49,686 bases of DNA from Actinobacillus sp. (GTDB taxonomy: Bacteria; Pseudomonadota; Gammaproteobacteria; Enterobacterales; Pasteurellaceae): the NCBI GenBank assembly GCA_020026155.1, contig JAHHQX010000014.1:1-49686 (forward strand), written 5' to 3'. Position 1 is the stretch's first letter; the number at the start of each line of letters is the position of its first letter. The position numbers and the translations under genes were made by a program. Below the pieces are notes generated by a model. That model saw nothing but the letters and a program-made list of their open reading frames with translations, was not told the origin of the DNA and did no database searches. Below are positions 1 through 7,848 of this stretch, piece by piece.

Positions 1-25
1 GCTCTACCTACTGAGCTAAGTCGGC
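1..25 (-). tRNA. thrU: tRNA-Thr (probably UGU anticodon), 5' part only
   Basis: The reverse complement of bases 1-25 reads as the acceptor stem, D-arm and start of a tRNA (GCCGACTTAGCTCAGTAGGT...). This matches what I recall of the 5' end of E. coli tRNA-Thr(UGU). The anticodon lies outside the window, so the isoacceptor is inferred from the 5' half and from the neighbour: coaA lies divergently next to thrU-tyrU-glyT-thrT-tufB in E. coli. A stable-RNA-type promoter sits just upstream (49-76). Confidence 0.85.
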
Positions 26-48
26 GTTGTCGTAAGCAAGTGCGGCGT

Positions 49-76
49 ATTATATGTAAATTAAAAATCCGTGCAA
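49..76 (-). promoter_or_regulatory. Sigma-70 promoter of the tRNA-Thr operon
   Basis: On the minus strand there is a -35 TTGCAC (71-76), a 16-bp spacer and a perfect -10 TATAAT (49-54). A GC-rich discriminator (ACGCCGCAC) follows, as expected for a stringently controlled stable RNA promoter. The start would fall about 17 bases before the mature tRNA end. Confidence 0.75.
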
Positions 77-240
77 CCCCTTTTTTGAAAAAATTTCATT
101 TTTTTATATTGTTAGACGATTTTTAAAACAAAATGCTTAATTTTTATTAAATTTTTGCCAGTTTATTTAATTTTTTTAGGGGTATGAGAGGTTTTTAGGG
201 TATATTTCCGCACCATTATTTTTAATTAATAATTCCATTT

Positions 241-1197
241 ATGGTGAATTTAGTGGAAAACAATCCTGGATTAACAGAAAAATTAACTCCATTTTTAAAT
301 TTTTCTCGCAAACAATGGGCAGATTTACGTAAATCTGTCCCCCTAACACTTACAGAAAAAGATCTCAAACCCCTACTCGGTTTTAATGAATCTTTATCTT
401 TAGATGAAGTACGTACGATTTATTTACCTCTAATCCGTCTACTCCACTACTATATTGATGAAAATCTACGTCGCCGTGCGGTTTTAAATCGTTTTCTTAA
501 TCATTCCCAACCGCATGTCCCTTATATTATTGGTATCGCAGGGAGTGTATCCGTAGGAAAAAGCACAACCGCACGTATTTTGCAAAACCTTCTTTCAAGT
601 TGGCCCGAACCTAAAAAGGTTGATTTAATTACAACCGATGGATTCTTATATCCTTTATCTGTTTTAAAAGAAAAAAATATTCTGGATAAAAAAGGATTTC
701 CGATTTCTTATGACACCACTAAGTTAGTTCGTTTCTTGGCAGATATAAAATCTGGAAAAGAGAATGTGCGCGCTCCGATTTATTCCCATTTAACTTATGA
801 TATCGTCCCAGACGAATTTAACGTAGTGGATCGTCCCGATATTTTAATTTTAGAAGGGTTAAATGTATTACAAGCTCCCACCTCTCACCATAAATGTTTT
901 GTATCAGACTTTGTCGATTTTTCTATTTATGTAGATGCCGATGAAGCATTATTAAAAGATTGGTACATTGCACGTTTTCTGAAATTTCGCCAAAGTGCAT
1001 TTAGTGATCCCCATTCTTATTTCAAAAATTATGCAAAACTTTCTGAAGAAGAAGCGATCCAAACTGCAGGAAAAATTTGGGATAACATCAATGGGTTAAA
1101 TTTAAAAGAAAATATTCTTCCGACTCGTGAACGTGCTAATTTAATTTTATGTAAAGGGAAAAATCATGCGATTGAAAATGTAAAATTACGTAAATAA
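241..1197 (+). CDS. coaA: Pantothenate kinase (type I)
   Basis: Phosphorylates pantothenate with ATP, the first and controlling step of coenzyme A synthesis in the cytoplasm. The 318 residues align by memory over the full length with E. coli CoaA (316 aa). The P-loop GSVSVGKS lies at about residues 101-108, followed by the TTDGF, SYD and LILEGLNVLQ blocks and the C-terminal NILPTRERA segment typical of the family. The start at 241 has no strong Shine-Dalgarno sequence; family length supports it, although a start a few codons downstream cannot be excluded. It is divergent from the tRNA-Thr operon, as in enterobacteria. Bases 77-240 between them are very AT-rich and I can assign no coaA promoter with confidence. 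Confidence 0.97.
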   Translation: MVNLVENNPGLTEKLTPFLNFSRKQWADLRKSVPLTLTEKDLKPLLGFNESLSLDEVRTIYLPLIRLLHYYIDENLRRRAVLNRFLNHSQPHVPYIIGIAGSVSVGKSTTARILQNLLSSWPEPKKVDLITTDGFLYPLSVLKEKNILDKKGFPISYDTTKLVRFLADIKSGKENVRAPIYSHLTYDIVPDEFNVVDRPDILILEGLNVLQAPTSHHKCFVSDFVDFSIYVDADEALLKDWYIARFLKFRQSAFSDPHSYFKNYAKLSEEEAIQTAGKIWDNINGLNLKENILPTRERANLILCKGKNHAIENVKLRK

Positions 1198-1243
1198 CTT
1201 TATATGATCGTAAGTTATACATAGCATGATGGATAAAATATCT

Positions 1244-1271
1244 TTAACAATTTTCGTTTAGGGCGTATAAT
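1244..1271 (+). promoter_or_regulatory. Sigma-70 promoter of infA
   Basis: A -35 TTAACA (1244-1249), a 16-bp spacer and a consensus -10 TATAAT (1266-1271) lie about 45 bases before the infA start. Confidence 0.65.
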
Positions 1272-1316
1272 CACCCCGTTTTTTTGACTTAAACTTAATC
1301 AATTTTAGAGGAATCA

Positions 1317-1535
1317 ATGGCTAAAGAAGATTGCATTGAAATGCAAGGCACAATTTTAGAAACCCTACCTAACACAATGTTCCGCGTTGAGTTAGAAAAT
1401 GGTCACGTGGTGACTGCTCATATTTCTGGCAAAATGCGTAAAAACTATATTCGTATTTTAACTGGTGATAAAGTGACGGTAGAAATGACTCCATATGATC
1501 TTACAAAAGGTCGTATTATTTTCCGTAGCCGTTAA
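1317..1535 (+). CDS. infA: Translation initiation factor IF-1
   Basis: Small S1-like OB-fold protein that binds the ribosomal A site during initiation with IF-2 and IF-3. Its 72 residues match the family's usual length exactly. The blocks VELENGHVVTAHISGKMRKNYIRI and GDKVTVEMTPYDL are hallmark IF-1 sequence. AGAGG stands before the ATG. It has its own promoter and a strong terminator, so it is monocistronic. Confidence 0.99.
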   Translation: MAKEDCIEMQGTILETLPNTMFRVELENGHVVTAHISGKMRKNYIRILTGDKVTVEMTPYDLTKGRIIFRSR

Positions 1536-1556
1536 TTAGCAGCCATCAATTCTACG

Positions 1557-1586
1557 AAAAGCCACAATTTATTTTTGTGGCTTTTT
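1557..1586 (+). terminator. Rho-independent terminator after infA
   Basis: An inverted repeat AAAAGCCACAA / TTGTGGCTTTT (1557-1567 and 1575-1585) ends in a T run. Confidence 0.85.
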
Positions 1587-1627
1587 CACTTCAAAATCTC
1601 TACATTTTTAAATTTTCACTCCAAAAA

Positions 1628-1643
1628 TGTGAAGCTCATCATA
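1628..1643 (+). promoter_or_regulatory. Possible CRP (cAMP receptor protein) site
   Basis: TGTGA-N6-TCATA matches the CRP consensus TGTGA-N6-TCACA at 9 of 10 core positions. Its centre is about 60-61 bases before the start predicted from the promoter at 1661-1689. That is the classic class I activation distance, and it fits a catabolite-controlled glycerol channel. Confidence 0.5.
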
Positions 1644-1660
1644 TTTTAAGGAATTCCTAG

Positions 1661-1689
1661 TTGTGTGAAAAACTGTCTATTCGTATAGT
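1661..1689 (+). promoter_or_regulatory. Promoter of the glpF-like gene
   Basis: A -35 TTGTGT (1661-1666), a 17-bp spacer and a -10 TATAGT (1684-1689). The -35 is weak, which fits dependence on an activator. Confidence 0.55.
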
Positions 1690-1721
1690 TAATAATCATT
1701 TATTTACTATAGGAGAGCCGT

Positions 1722-2468
1722 ATGAGTCCTTTTGTGGCAGAACTTGTCAGCACAGCATTACTTATTCTATTAGGGAACGGTGTCGTCGCTAATTGCGTTT
1801 TAAAAGATACAAAAACTGGTGGCGGAAACTGGATGGTGATTACAACTGCGTGGGCGTTTGCCGTATTCATTGGTGTGGTCGTTGCTGGACCTATCTCTGG
1901 TGCGCACATGAATCCTGCTGTAACTATTGGTTTAGCAACCGCTGGACTTTTCCCATGGAGTGCGGTGCCAAGTTATATACTAGCTCAGATTATAGGTGGG
2001 ATGATCGGTGCTTTCCTAGTTTACTGGTTCTTTATCGATCATTTCAAAATTACAGATAACCCTGCACTACGTCGCGCCTGCTTTGCAACTGAACCCGCGA
2101 TCCGTAATTACAAAGTGAACTACTTTAATGAAATTATTGGCACTTTCGTCTTACTTTTCGTGATTTTTTACATCGCAGCAGATGCACATATTACTTTACC
2201 CGGAAATTCTGTCACAACCCCGATTGGCTTAGGCTCCATTGGCGCTCTTCCAGTTGCAATTTTAGTTTGGGTTATCGGTTTAAGTTTAGGTGGTACAACG
2301 GGTTATGCAATTAATCCTGCACGAGATGGAGCGCCCCGCCTAGTATTAACACTATTACAACGCAAATTAAACACCAATCCTGACTGGGCCTATGGCTGGA
2401 TTCCGGTCACAGCGCCTATTGTCGGTGCGATCATTGCAGCGTGGTTCTACCTTATCCTCCATCTTTAA
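1722..2468 (+). CDS. glpF: MIP-family channel, glycerol facilitator type
   Basis: Inner-membrane channel of the aquaporin superfamily, 248 aa, with six hydrophobic spans and two NPA half-helices: NPA at residues 64-66 and NPAR at 198-201. Asp after the second NPAR (NPARD) is the signature of aquaglyceroporins, so facilitated diffusion of glycerol is the likely role. The sequence (start MSPFVAELVSTALLILLGNG) recalls the GlpF form common in Firmicutes and Bacteroidetes more than E. coli GlpF; that is from memory. AGGAG precedes the ATG. No glpK or other glycerol gene is adjacent, so it is a lone gene with its own promoter and possible CRP site. The symbol is by family, not proven orthology. Confidence 0.85.
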   Translation: MSPFVAELVSTALLILLGNGVVANCVLKDTKTGGGNWMVITTAWAFAVFIGVVVAGPISGAHMNPAVTIGLATAGLFPWSAVPSYILAQIIGGMIGAFLVYWFFIDHFKITDNPALRRACFATEPAIRNYKVNYFNEIIGTFVLLFVIFYIAADAHITLPGNSVTTPIGLGSIGALPVAILVWVIGLSLGGTTGYAINPARDGAPRLVLTLLQRKLNTNPDWAYGWIPVTAPIVGAIIAAWFYLILHL

Positions 2469-2493
2469 TTTTCTTTTTATTAATAAGAAATAA

Positions 2494-2527
2494 AAAAACC
2501 TCACGTCCTTTAAAACGTGAGGTTTTT
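2494..2527. terminator. Bidirectional terminator between the glpF-like gene and the channel gene
   Basis: A perfect inverted repeat AAAAACCTCACGT / ACGTGAGGTTTTT lies between two convergent genes, with T runs on both strands. Confidence 0.9.
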
Positions 2528-2530
2528 ACA

Positions 2531-2556
2531 TAAAATTTAGCGAAAATTGTGGCGTC
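2531..2556 (-). repeat. Copy A of the ACGCC intergenic element
   Basis: On the minus strand it reads ACGCCACAATTTTCG followed by CTAAATTTTA. It starts three bases after the stop codon of the potassium channel gene. See the finding on the repeat family. Confidence 0.6.
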
Positions 2557-2558
2557 TT

Positions 2559-3791
2559 TTATTTTTCCGATAATTTATGACCACATTGACTACAATATTT
2601 ATCTCCCTGATTTACTTTCGCACCACATTGTGTACAGAATTTTGGTGCTGGTGCCATCGTTTCTAATGCTGCTTCAGGAGAAGGTATCGGATCAGTTCCT
2701 GGATTTTGCGCTTCTTGTACAACATTAGCAATTTGTGTCACAGTGGACGGAGCTGAAGACGTAGAGGGACTGGTAGCCTTTTGCGTTGGTTGAGGTTGTG
2801 GCGTAGTTGCTGGGGTGACCTTCTGGACACTATCCATGACTGCCTGAATGTGTTGCTGTTGTTTTGCCATTTCATCCACTACTTCACGATAAATATTATT
2901 CGCATCCAAATCAGATAAGTTACATTTGTTTTGGATACTTTTTAAAATATGACGATCGTCAGGTGTAATGCCGTTTCCCTTTGATAAAATATCTTGTACT
3001 GCGTTACGGTATTGTGTTTTATGACGCCCCAATTGTTCAGAGAACGCAGAGGCGAGAATACCGGCAGGAAGTGCTACGATACCAATACTAATGACCATCA
3101 CCATCCCTGCGAAAATACGCCCTGGCACGGTAACAGGTACGTTTTCACCGTAACCTACCGTCGTAATCGTTACAATTGCCCACCACATTGAGCGTAAAAT
3201 ACTGCCAAAATGCTGCGGTTGGGCTTTGTGTTCAAAAAGATAAATACCACTTGATGCAATGATTAATAAAATCCCCATGAGGAAAATAACCGATAATAAG
3301 TCCCGCGCTTCTTCTTTTACCACTGTTAATAAAGTATTCATTGCCGCGTTATAACGCATCAATTTAAATGCACGGAATAATTGGATAATCCGTAATGCCT
3401 CAGTATTCGGAATAAAGAAAGCTAAGAAGAATGGTGCAATCGCGATAAGGTCAATTAAACCAAAGAAGGACGTGGTATAGCGCCAGCGCGCCACGCTTGC
3501 TGAAACATCTTTATATTCATCGCTCGCAGGCGCTGACCAAAACCGTAGAAAATACTCAAGCGTAAAAATAATCAGAGAAAATCGCTCAACATTTTCAAAC
3601 AGCATTCTAAACTGATGGCGGATATCAGGCTCTGATTCGAGCGTGACAGCCAGAATATCTAAAATAATCGTTGCAATGATAAAACTATTGACTAATTTGG
3701 AGTACCAGAAATCACTATCTGGATCGAGCAGATAATGAACCCACTTTTGTACATTAAAAATAAATTTTTCTATTTTTTGTATAAAATTCAT
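2559..3791 (-). CDS. Voltage-gated-type potassium channel with C-terminal zinc ribbon
   Basis: 410 aa. The N-terminal 250 residues form a six-helix channel: S1 about 31-52, S2 66-85, S3 109-127, an arginine/lysine-bearing S4 131-148 (LFRAFKLMRY), S5 164-186, the pore with filter TVGYG at 211-215, and S6 226-250. The filter predicts potassium selectivity. A cytoplasmic helix-rich stretch follows, then a Pro/Thr/Ser-rich linker (about 335-380) and a zinc ribbon with Cys 386, 389, 400 and 403 (CX2C-X10-CX2C). The ribbon may bind metal or a partner; its role is unknown. It is convergent with the glpF-like gene and divergent from lptD. No gene symbol is recognised with certainty. Confidence 0.85.
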   Translation of the reverse strand: MNFIQKIEKFIFNVQKWVHYLLDPDSDFWYSKLVNSFIIATIILDILAVTLESEPDIRHQFRMLFENVERFSLIIFTLEYFLRFWSAPASDEYKDVSASVARWRYTTSFFGLIDLIAIAPFFLAFFIPNTEALRIIQLFRAFKLMRYNAAMNTLLTVVKEEARDLLSVIFLMGILLIIASSGIYLFEHKAQPQHFGSILRSMWWAIVTITTVGYGENVPVTVPGRIFAGMVMVISIGIVALPAGILASAFSEQLGRHKTQYRNAVQDILSKGNGITPDDRHILKSIQNKCNLSDLDANNIYREVVDEMAKQQQHIQAVMDSVQKVTPATTPQPQPTQKATSPSTSSAPSTVTQIANVVQEAQNPGTDPIPSPEAALETMAPAPKFCTQCGAKVNQGDKYCSQCGHKLSEK

Positions 3792-4036
3792 AATGTTAAC
3801 CTAACTTACATGGTGAATTTACAACCACAATGGTAGTTGAAAATTTTAACAAAGCCCATTTTAAAATAAAAGTTACCACACCTTTGCACTTTTGTATCCC
3901 TCTTTAGGGATGAAATTTTATTCCTTTTTTTCAATGCTTTTTCCTAATATTTTCTTTATAATCCCGTAGAGTCTTTGCTTAGAAAATAGAATATAATTTT
4001 CCCCCAGTCTTACAGGATCCGAATAAAGATATAACA

Positions 4037-6292
4037 ATGAAAAGATATACCCTCTCCTTTTTTTCCATTTTAATTTTAGGTGCCTATGCGCCTATTAATG
4101 CTTATGCTGATTTACAAGCACAATGCTTAGCGGGCGTCCCACACTTTACTGGAAAAGTTGTACAAGGAAACCCTAATCAATTACCTGTTTATATTGAAGC
4201 AGATAAAGCACTCCTTAATCATACCAACCAGGCGACTTACCAAGGTAATGTTCAAATTCGTCAGGGCAACCGCTATTTAAGTGCAAAAGAAGCAGAGGTA
4301 CAGCAATTAGGTAATAAAGAAAATGCTTACCGTAATGTGAGAGTATCGGGTGGTTTCGATTATCAAGATAATTTAATTTATTTGCTTGGTGATAAAGCTA
4401 ATCTTAATTTATCTAATCGTTCCGCTACCATTGAAAATGGTCTTTATCAATTAGTGGATCGCCAAGGACGTGGGAATGCTAAAGAAATTGAATTAGAACC
4501 GGATTATCGTGTCCTTAAAGATTCGACCTTTACCACCTGTTTACCATCCAATAATAGTTGGAAAATTAAAGCAACAGAGATGAAACAGTATATCAAAAAA
4601 CAATACGCAGAAATGTGGAATGCCCGTTTCTATGTAGGCGATGTACCTGTTTTTTATTTACCGTATTTCCAATTCCCATTAGGCGATGAAAGACGTTCGG
4701 GGCTATTGATTCCAAGCTATGGTACAGGCGGTCGTGATGGGTACTGGGTAAGTATTCCAGTTTATTGGAATATTGCACCAAATATGGACGCAACGTTCAC
4801 GCAAAAAGCCATGTCACGTCGTGGTTATCAAGAAATTGGGGAATACCGTATTTTAACACCTCTAGGTCAGAGTACCTTTGCAGGAGAATACATTAAGCAT
4901 GACCGTTATTCTCAATACACGGATCCGAATAAATCACGTCATTTATTCTATTGGGAACATAATGCAAATCTCGCAAGTAACTGGCGTTTACACGTTGACT
5001 ATACCCGTGTAAGTGATCCTACCTATTTTGATGACTTTGACTCTCAATATGGGCATAGTACAGACGGTTACGCAACACAAGAATTCCAACTAAATTACGA
5101 TCAAGAAAACTATAATTTCCAACTTTCAACCCAGAAATTCCAAGTTTTCTCAACGAATGCGAATACCCCTTACAAAACGTTACCAAAACTAAACTACAAC
5201 TATTATCACGATAATATCGGTGGTTTGGTAGATTTCCATTTATTCTCGCAAGCGGTGCAATTTAAAAATGATAACCGCACTATGCCTGAAGCATGGCGTT
5301 TCCACGTAGAACCGACCTTAACGTTACCACTAAGCAATCGTTATGGTGGCATTCAATTTGAAAGCCGTTTATACGCAACGCGTTATCTCCAAAAATCAGG
5401 AGATGCACCAAATGCGTATGCAGTTAAATCGCATTTAAACCGTGTTATTCCAGAATTTAAAGTTGGGGTAAATACTCTTTTATCCAAAAATTTCGATAAT
5501 GGTTATACCCAAACAATTGAGCCGCAAGTAACTTATATGTATCGCCCATATCGTAATCAGGCAGATATTGGTGCGCCAAACAGTTATGGGTACGACTCAT
5601 CTGACGATTATTCAGGTCTTGACCGCATTCTTTCCGCCAACCAAGTAAAAAGTGGCGCAACTACCCGTTTTTATGATGAAAATGGTGTAGAACGTTTTAA
5701 CTTTGGTGCAGCACAAACTTATTATTTTACCGATTCACGCGCTCAAGCTGATCGTATTAAACACCGCGCAAGAAGTGCCGACTGGGAATTTACATCTAAT
5801 TACTATATTAATCCGCAATGGAACTTCTCATCCGCGTATCATTACGATGCGGAATACCACCACACTTCAAGTGCAAGTACCGCGATCCAGTATCGTCCAA
5901 CTGCCGATCACTTGATTCAGTTAAGTTATCGCTACATTAATAAAAATGAATTAGCAAACTATGACCATGATATTAAACAAGTGGGAATTACAGCAGCATG
6001 GTCGTTCTTAGATAACTGGGCTGTTGTGGGTAAAAACTATTACGATATCGCCTTGAAGAAACCAGTAGATCAATTCTTCGGCGTTCAATACAATTCATGC
6101 TGCTGGGCATTATCGGTAGGGATCAACCGCTATGTTGAAACACGTAGCGATCAGCAACCAGGTGAAGTCCTTTATAACCACAATGTGGGCTTACGCTTTG
6201 AATTCCGTGGATTTAGCCATGATTATAATTCAGGCGTACAACGTATGTTGACGAAAGGAAAATTACCTTATATTTCCCCATTTAATTTATAA
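4037..6292 (+). CDS. lptD: LPS-assembly outer-membrane protein LptD
   Basis: The beta-barrel of the LptDE complex, which inserts lipopolysaccharide or lipooligosaccharide into the outer leaflet. 751 aa, with signal peptide 1-24 (MKRYTLSFFS...NAYA). The N-terminal OstA/LptA-like jellyroll covers about 50-190, and the barrel follows. Cys30, Cys168 and the pair Cys688-Cys689 correspond to the four cysteines that form the inter-domain disulfides needed for function in E. coli. In E. coli lptD heads lptD-surA-pdxA-rsmA-apaGH. Here nrdB follows instead, after a terminator. TATAAT boxes at 3957-3962 and 3992-3997 are possible -10 elements, but neither has a good -35. Confidence 0.97.
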   Translation: MKRYTLSFFSILILGAYAPINAYADLQAQCLAGVPHFTGKVVQGNPNQLPVYIEADKALLNHTNQATYQGNVQIRQGNRYLSAKEAEVQQLGNKENAYRNVRVSGGFDYQDNLIYLLGDKANLNLSNRSATIENGLYQLVDRQGRGNAKEIELEPDYRVLKDSTFTTCLPSNNSWKIKATEMKQYIKKQYAEMWNARFYVGDVPVFYLPYFQFPLGDERRSGLLIPSYGTGGRDGYWVSIPVYWNIAPNMDATFTQKAMSRRGYQEIGEYRILTPLGQSTFAGEYIKHDRYSQYTDPNKSRHLFYWEHNANLASNWRLHVDYTRVSDPTYFDDFDSQYGHSTDGYATQEFQLNYDQENYNFQLSTQKFQVFSTNANTPYKTLPKLNYNYYHDNIGGLVDFHLFSQAVQFKNDNRTMPEAWRFHVEPTLTLPLSNRYGGIQFESRLYATRYLQKSGDAPNAYAVKSHLNRVIPEFKVGVNTLLSKNFDNGYTQTIEPQVTYMYRPYRNQADIGAPNSYGYDSSDDYSGLDRILSANQVKSGATTRFYDENGVERFNFGAAQTYYFTDSRAQADRIKHRARSADWEFTSNYYINPQWNFSSAYHYDAEYHHTSSASTAIQYRPTADHLIQLSYRYINKNELANYDHDIKQVGITAAWSFLDNWAVVGKNYYDIALKKPVDQFFGVQYNSCCWALSVGINRYVETRSDQQPGEVLYNHNVGLRFEFRGFSHDYNSGVQRMLTKGKLPYISPFNL

Positions 6293-6304
6293 TACCGATT
6301 TTGT

Positions 6305-6331
6305 GCAACGGGAATATCCCGTTGCCTTTTT
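6305..6331 (+). terminator. Rho-independent terminator after lptD
   Basis: The hairpin GCAACGGGA / TCCCGTTGC (6305-6313 and 6317-6325) is followed by a T-rich run. It separates lptD from nrdB, which starts only 30 bases further on. Confidence 0.85.
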
Positions 6332-6360
6332 AATTTAGCACTACGAAATAGGAACATATA

Positions 6361-7491
6361 ATGACTTACACTACCTTCTCGCAAAAGAAAAATGATCAGT
6401 TAAAAGAACCAATGTTTTTTGGTCAAAATGTGAATGTTTCACGCTATGACCAACAAAAATATGAAACGTTTGAAAAACTTATCGAAAAACAACTATCGTT
6501 TTTCTGGCGCCCAGAAGAAGTAGATGTATCTCAAGATCGTATTGACTACCAAGCCTTACCAGAGCATGAAAAACATATTTTTATCAGTAACTTAAAATAT
6601 CAAACGTTGCTCGATTCTATCCAAGGTCGTAGTCCGAATGTTGCCTTTTTACCCCTTGTTTCTATTCCTGAATTAGAAACTTGGATCGAAACGTGGACAT
6701 TCTCTGAAACGATTCACTCTCGTTCCTATACCCATATTATTCGTAACATCGTGAATAATCCTTCTCTCGTATTCGATGATATCGTCACCAATGAAGAGAT
6801 TATCAAACGTGCGAGTGACATTTCTCGTTACTACGACGAACTCATTCGTGATAGCCAACTTTATGAATTATTTGGTGAAGGCACCTATGAAGTAAACGGA
6901 GAACAAGTACACGTTGATTTACGCACACTTAAAAAACGTTTATACCTTTGCCTAATGAGCGTAAATGTTCTGGAAGCAATTCGTTTCTATGTTTCATTCG
7001 CTTGCTCTTTTGCTTTTGCAGAACGCCACCTTATGGAAGGAAATGCGAAAATTATTAAATTTATCGCGCGTGACGAGGCCCTTCACTTAACTGGTACTCA
7101 ACATATTTTAAACATCATGGCATCTGGTCAAGACGATCCAGAAATGGCAGAAATTGCGCAAGAATGTAAACAAGAAGCATACGAAATCTTTATCGCAGCG
7201 GCTGAACAAGAAAAAGAATGGGCAAAATATCTTTTCAAAGATGGCTCAATGATCGGTTTAAATAAGGATATCCTTACCCAATACATTGAATATATTACAA
7301 ATATCCGTATGCAAGCAGTGGGATTACCTTTACCATTTGAAACACGTTCAAACCCAATTCCATGGATCAACGCATGGCTTGTTTCTGACAACGTTCAAGT
7401 TGCACCACAAGAAGTCGAGGTCAGCTCTTACTTAGTTGGTCAAATTGACTCCAAAGTAGATAGCAGTGACTTCTCCGATTTCGATCTTTAA
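6361..7491 (+). CDS. nrdB: Ribonucleotide reductase class Ia, beta subunit
   Basis: Carries the diiron centre and tyrosyl radical that start nucleotide reduction by NrdA. 376 aa, like E. coli NrdB. Metal ligands can be read at Asp85, Glu116 and His119, with the radical Tyr123 in SETIHSRSYTH; the second ligand set is in the block RDEALHL. The C-terminal tail (SSDFSDFDL) resembles the peptide that docks on NrdA. yfaE follows, 63 bases downstream. The partner nrdA is 4.9 kb away on the other strand, unlike the nrdAB-yfaE operon of E. coli. The sequence AGGAAC precedes the ATG. Confidence 0.98.
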   Translation: MTYTTFSQKKNDQLKEPMFFGQNVNVSRYDQQKYETFEKLIEKQLSFFWRPEEVDVSQDRIDYQALPEHEKHIFISNLKYQTLLDSIQGRSPNVAFLPLVSIPELETWIETWTFSETIHSRSYTHIIRNIVNNPSLVFDDIVTNEEIIKRASDISRYYDELIRDSQLYELFGEGTYEVNGEQVHVDLRTLKKRLYLCLMSVNVLEAIRFYVSFACSFAFAERHLMEGNAKIIKFIARDEALHLTGTQHILNIMASGQDDPEMAEIAQECKQEAYEIFIAAAEQEKEWAKYLFKDGSMIGLNKDILTQYIEYITNIRMQAVGLPLPFETRSNPIPWINAWLVSDNVQVAPQEVEVSSYLVGQIDSKVDSSDFSDFDL

Positions 7492-7501
7492 TTCATTTAT
7501 C

Positions 7502-7543
7502 ACGCCCCTATTTTCATAAAAATTTTTACGAAAATAGGGGCGT
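7502..7543. repeat. Copy B of the ACGCC element, a near-perfect inverted repeat between nrdB and yfaE
   Basis: ACGCCCCTATTTTC (7502-7515) and GAAAATAGGGGCGT (7530-7543) are perfect arms, and the complementarity runs on into the AT-rich centre. In mRNA this is a long hairpin ending 11 bases before the yfaE start. There is no T run after it, so it is not an obvious terminator. Confidence 0.8.
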
Positions 7544-7554
7544 ATATTGCATTT

Positions 7555-7812
7555 ATGTCTGACTTTAAAATTATCTTAAAGAAAAGCCACCATACTTTTC
7601 ACTTCAACCAGAAAACAAGTCTCCTTACCGCCATTGAAAACCAAGGTTTCCGCCCTGAATATCAATGCCGTAATGGCTACTGTGGTGCATGCCGAACTAA
7701 ACTTATCTCAGGCAAAGTCAGCTACCCAAATCCACCACTTGCCTTCGTCAACCAAAACGAAGTCTTACTGTGTTATTGTCAGGTAGAAGAAGATTTAGAA
7801 CTCGATCTTTAA
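7555..7812 (+). CDS. yfaE: 2Fe-2S ferredoxin that maintains NrdB
   Basis: 85-aa plant-type ferredoxin. The cluster ligands are the cysteines in CRNGYCGAC (C-X4-C-X2-C) plus the later LLCYC. In E. coli YfaE reduces the diiron centre of NrdB for cofactor assembly and repair, and the position directly after nrdB supports the same role. The ATG has no clear Shine-Dalgarno sequence (preceded by ATTGCATTT), and a strong hairpin ends 11 bases upstream, so its translation may be limited or coupled. Confidence 0.93.
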   Translation: MSDFKIILKKSHHTFHFNQKTSLLTAIENQGFRPEYQCRNGYCGACRTKLISGKVSYPNPPLAFVNQNEVLLCYCQVEEDLELDL

Positions 7813-7820
7813 GAAATAAA

Positions 7821-7847
7821 AAAGCTCGCTTTTGCGAGCTTTTCTTT
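7821..7847. terminator. Bidirectional terminator between yfaE and pssA
   Basis: The inverted repeat AAAGCTCGC / GCGAGCTTT (7821-7829 and 7834-7842) is flanked by A and T runs on both sides, between convergent genes. Confidence 0.88.
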
Positions 7848-7848
7848 T

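Noticed and set aside
1249..1275. infA upstream region (ATTTTCGTTTAGGGCGTATAAT) as a copy of the ACGCC element
   Set aside because: Only partial similarity, and the bases form the infA promoter.
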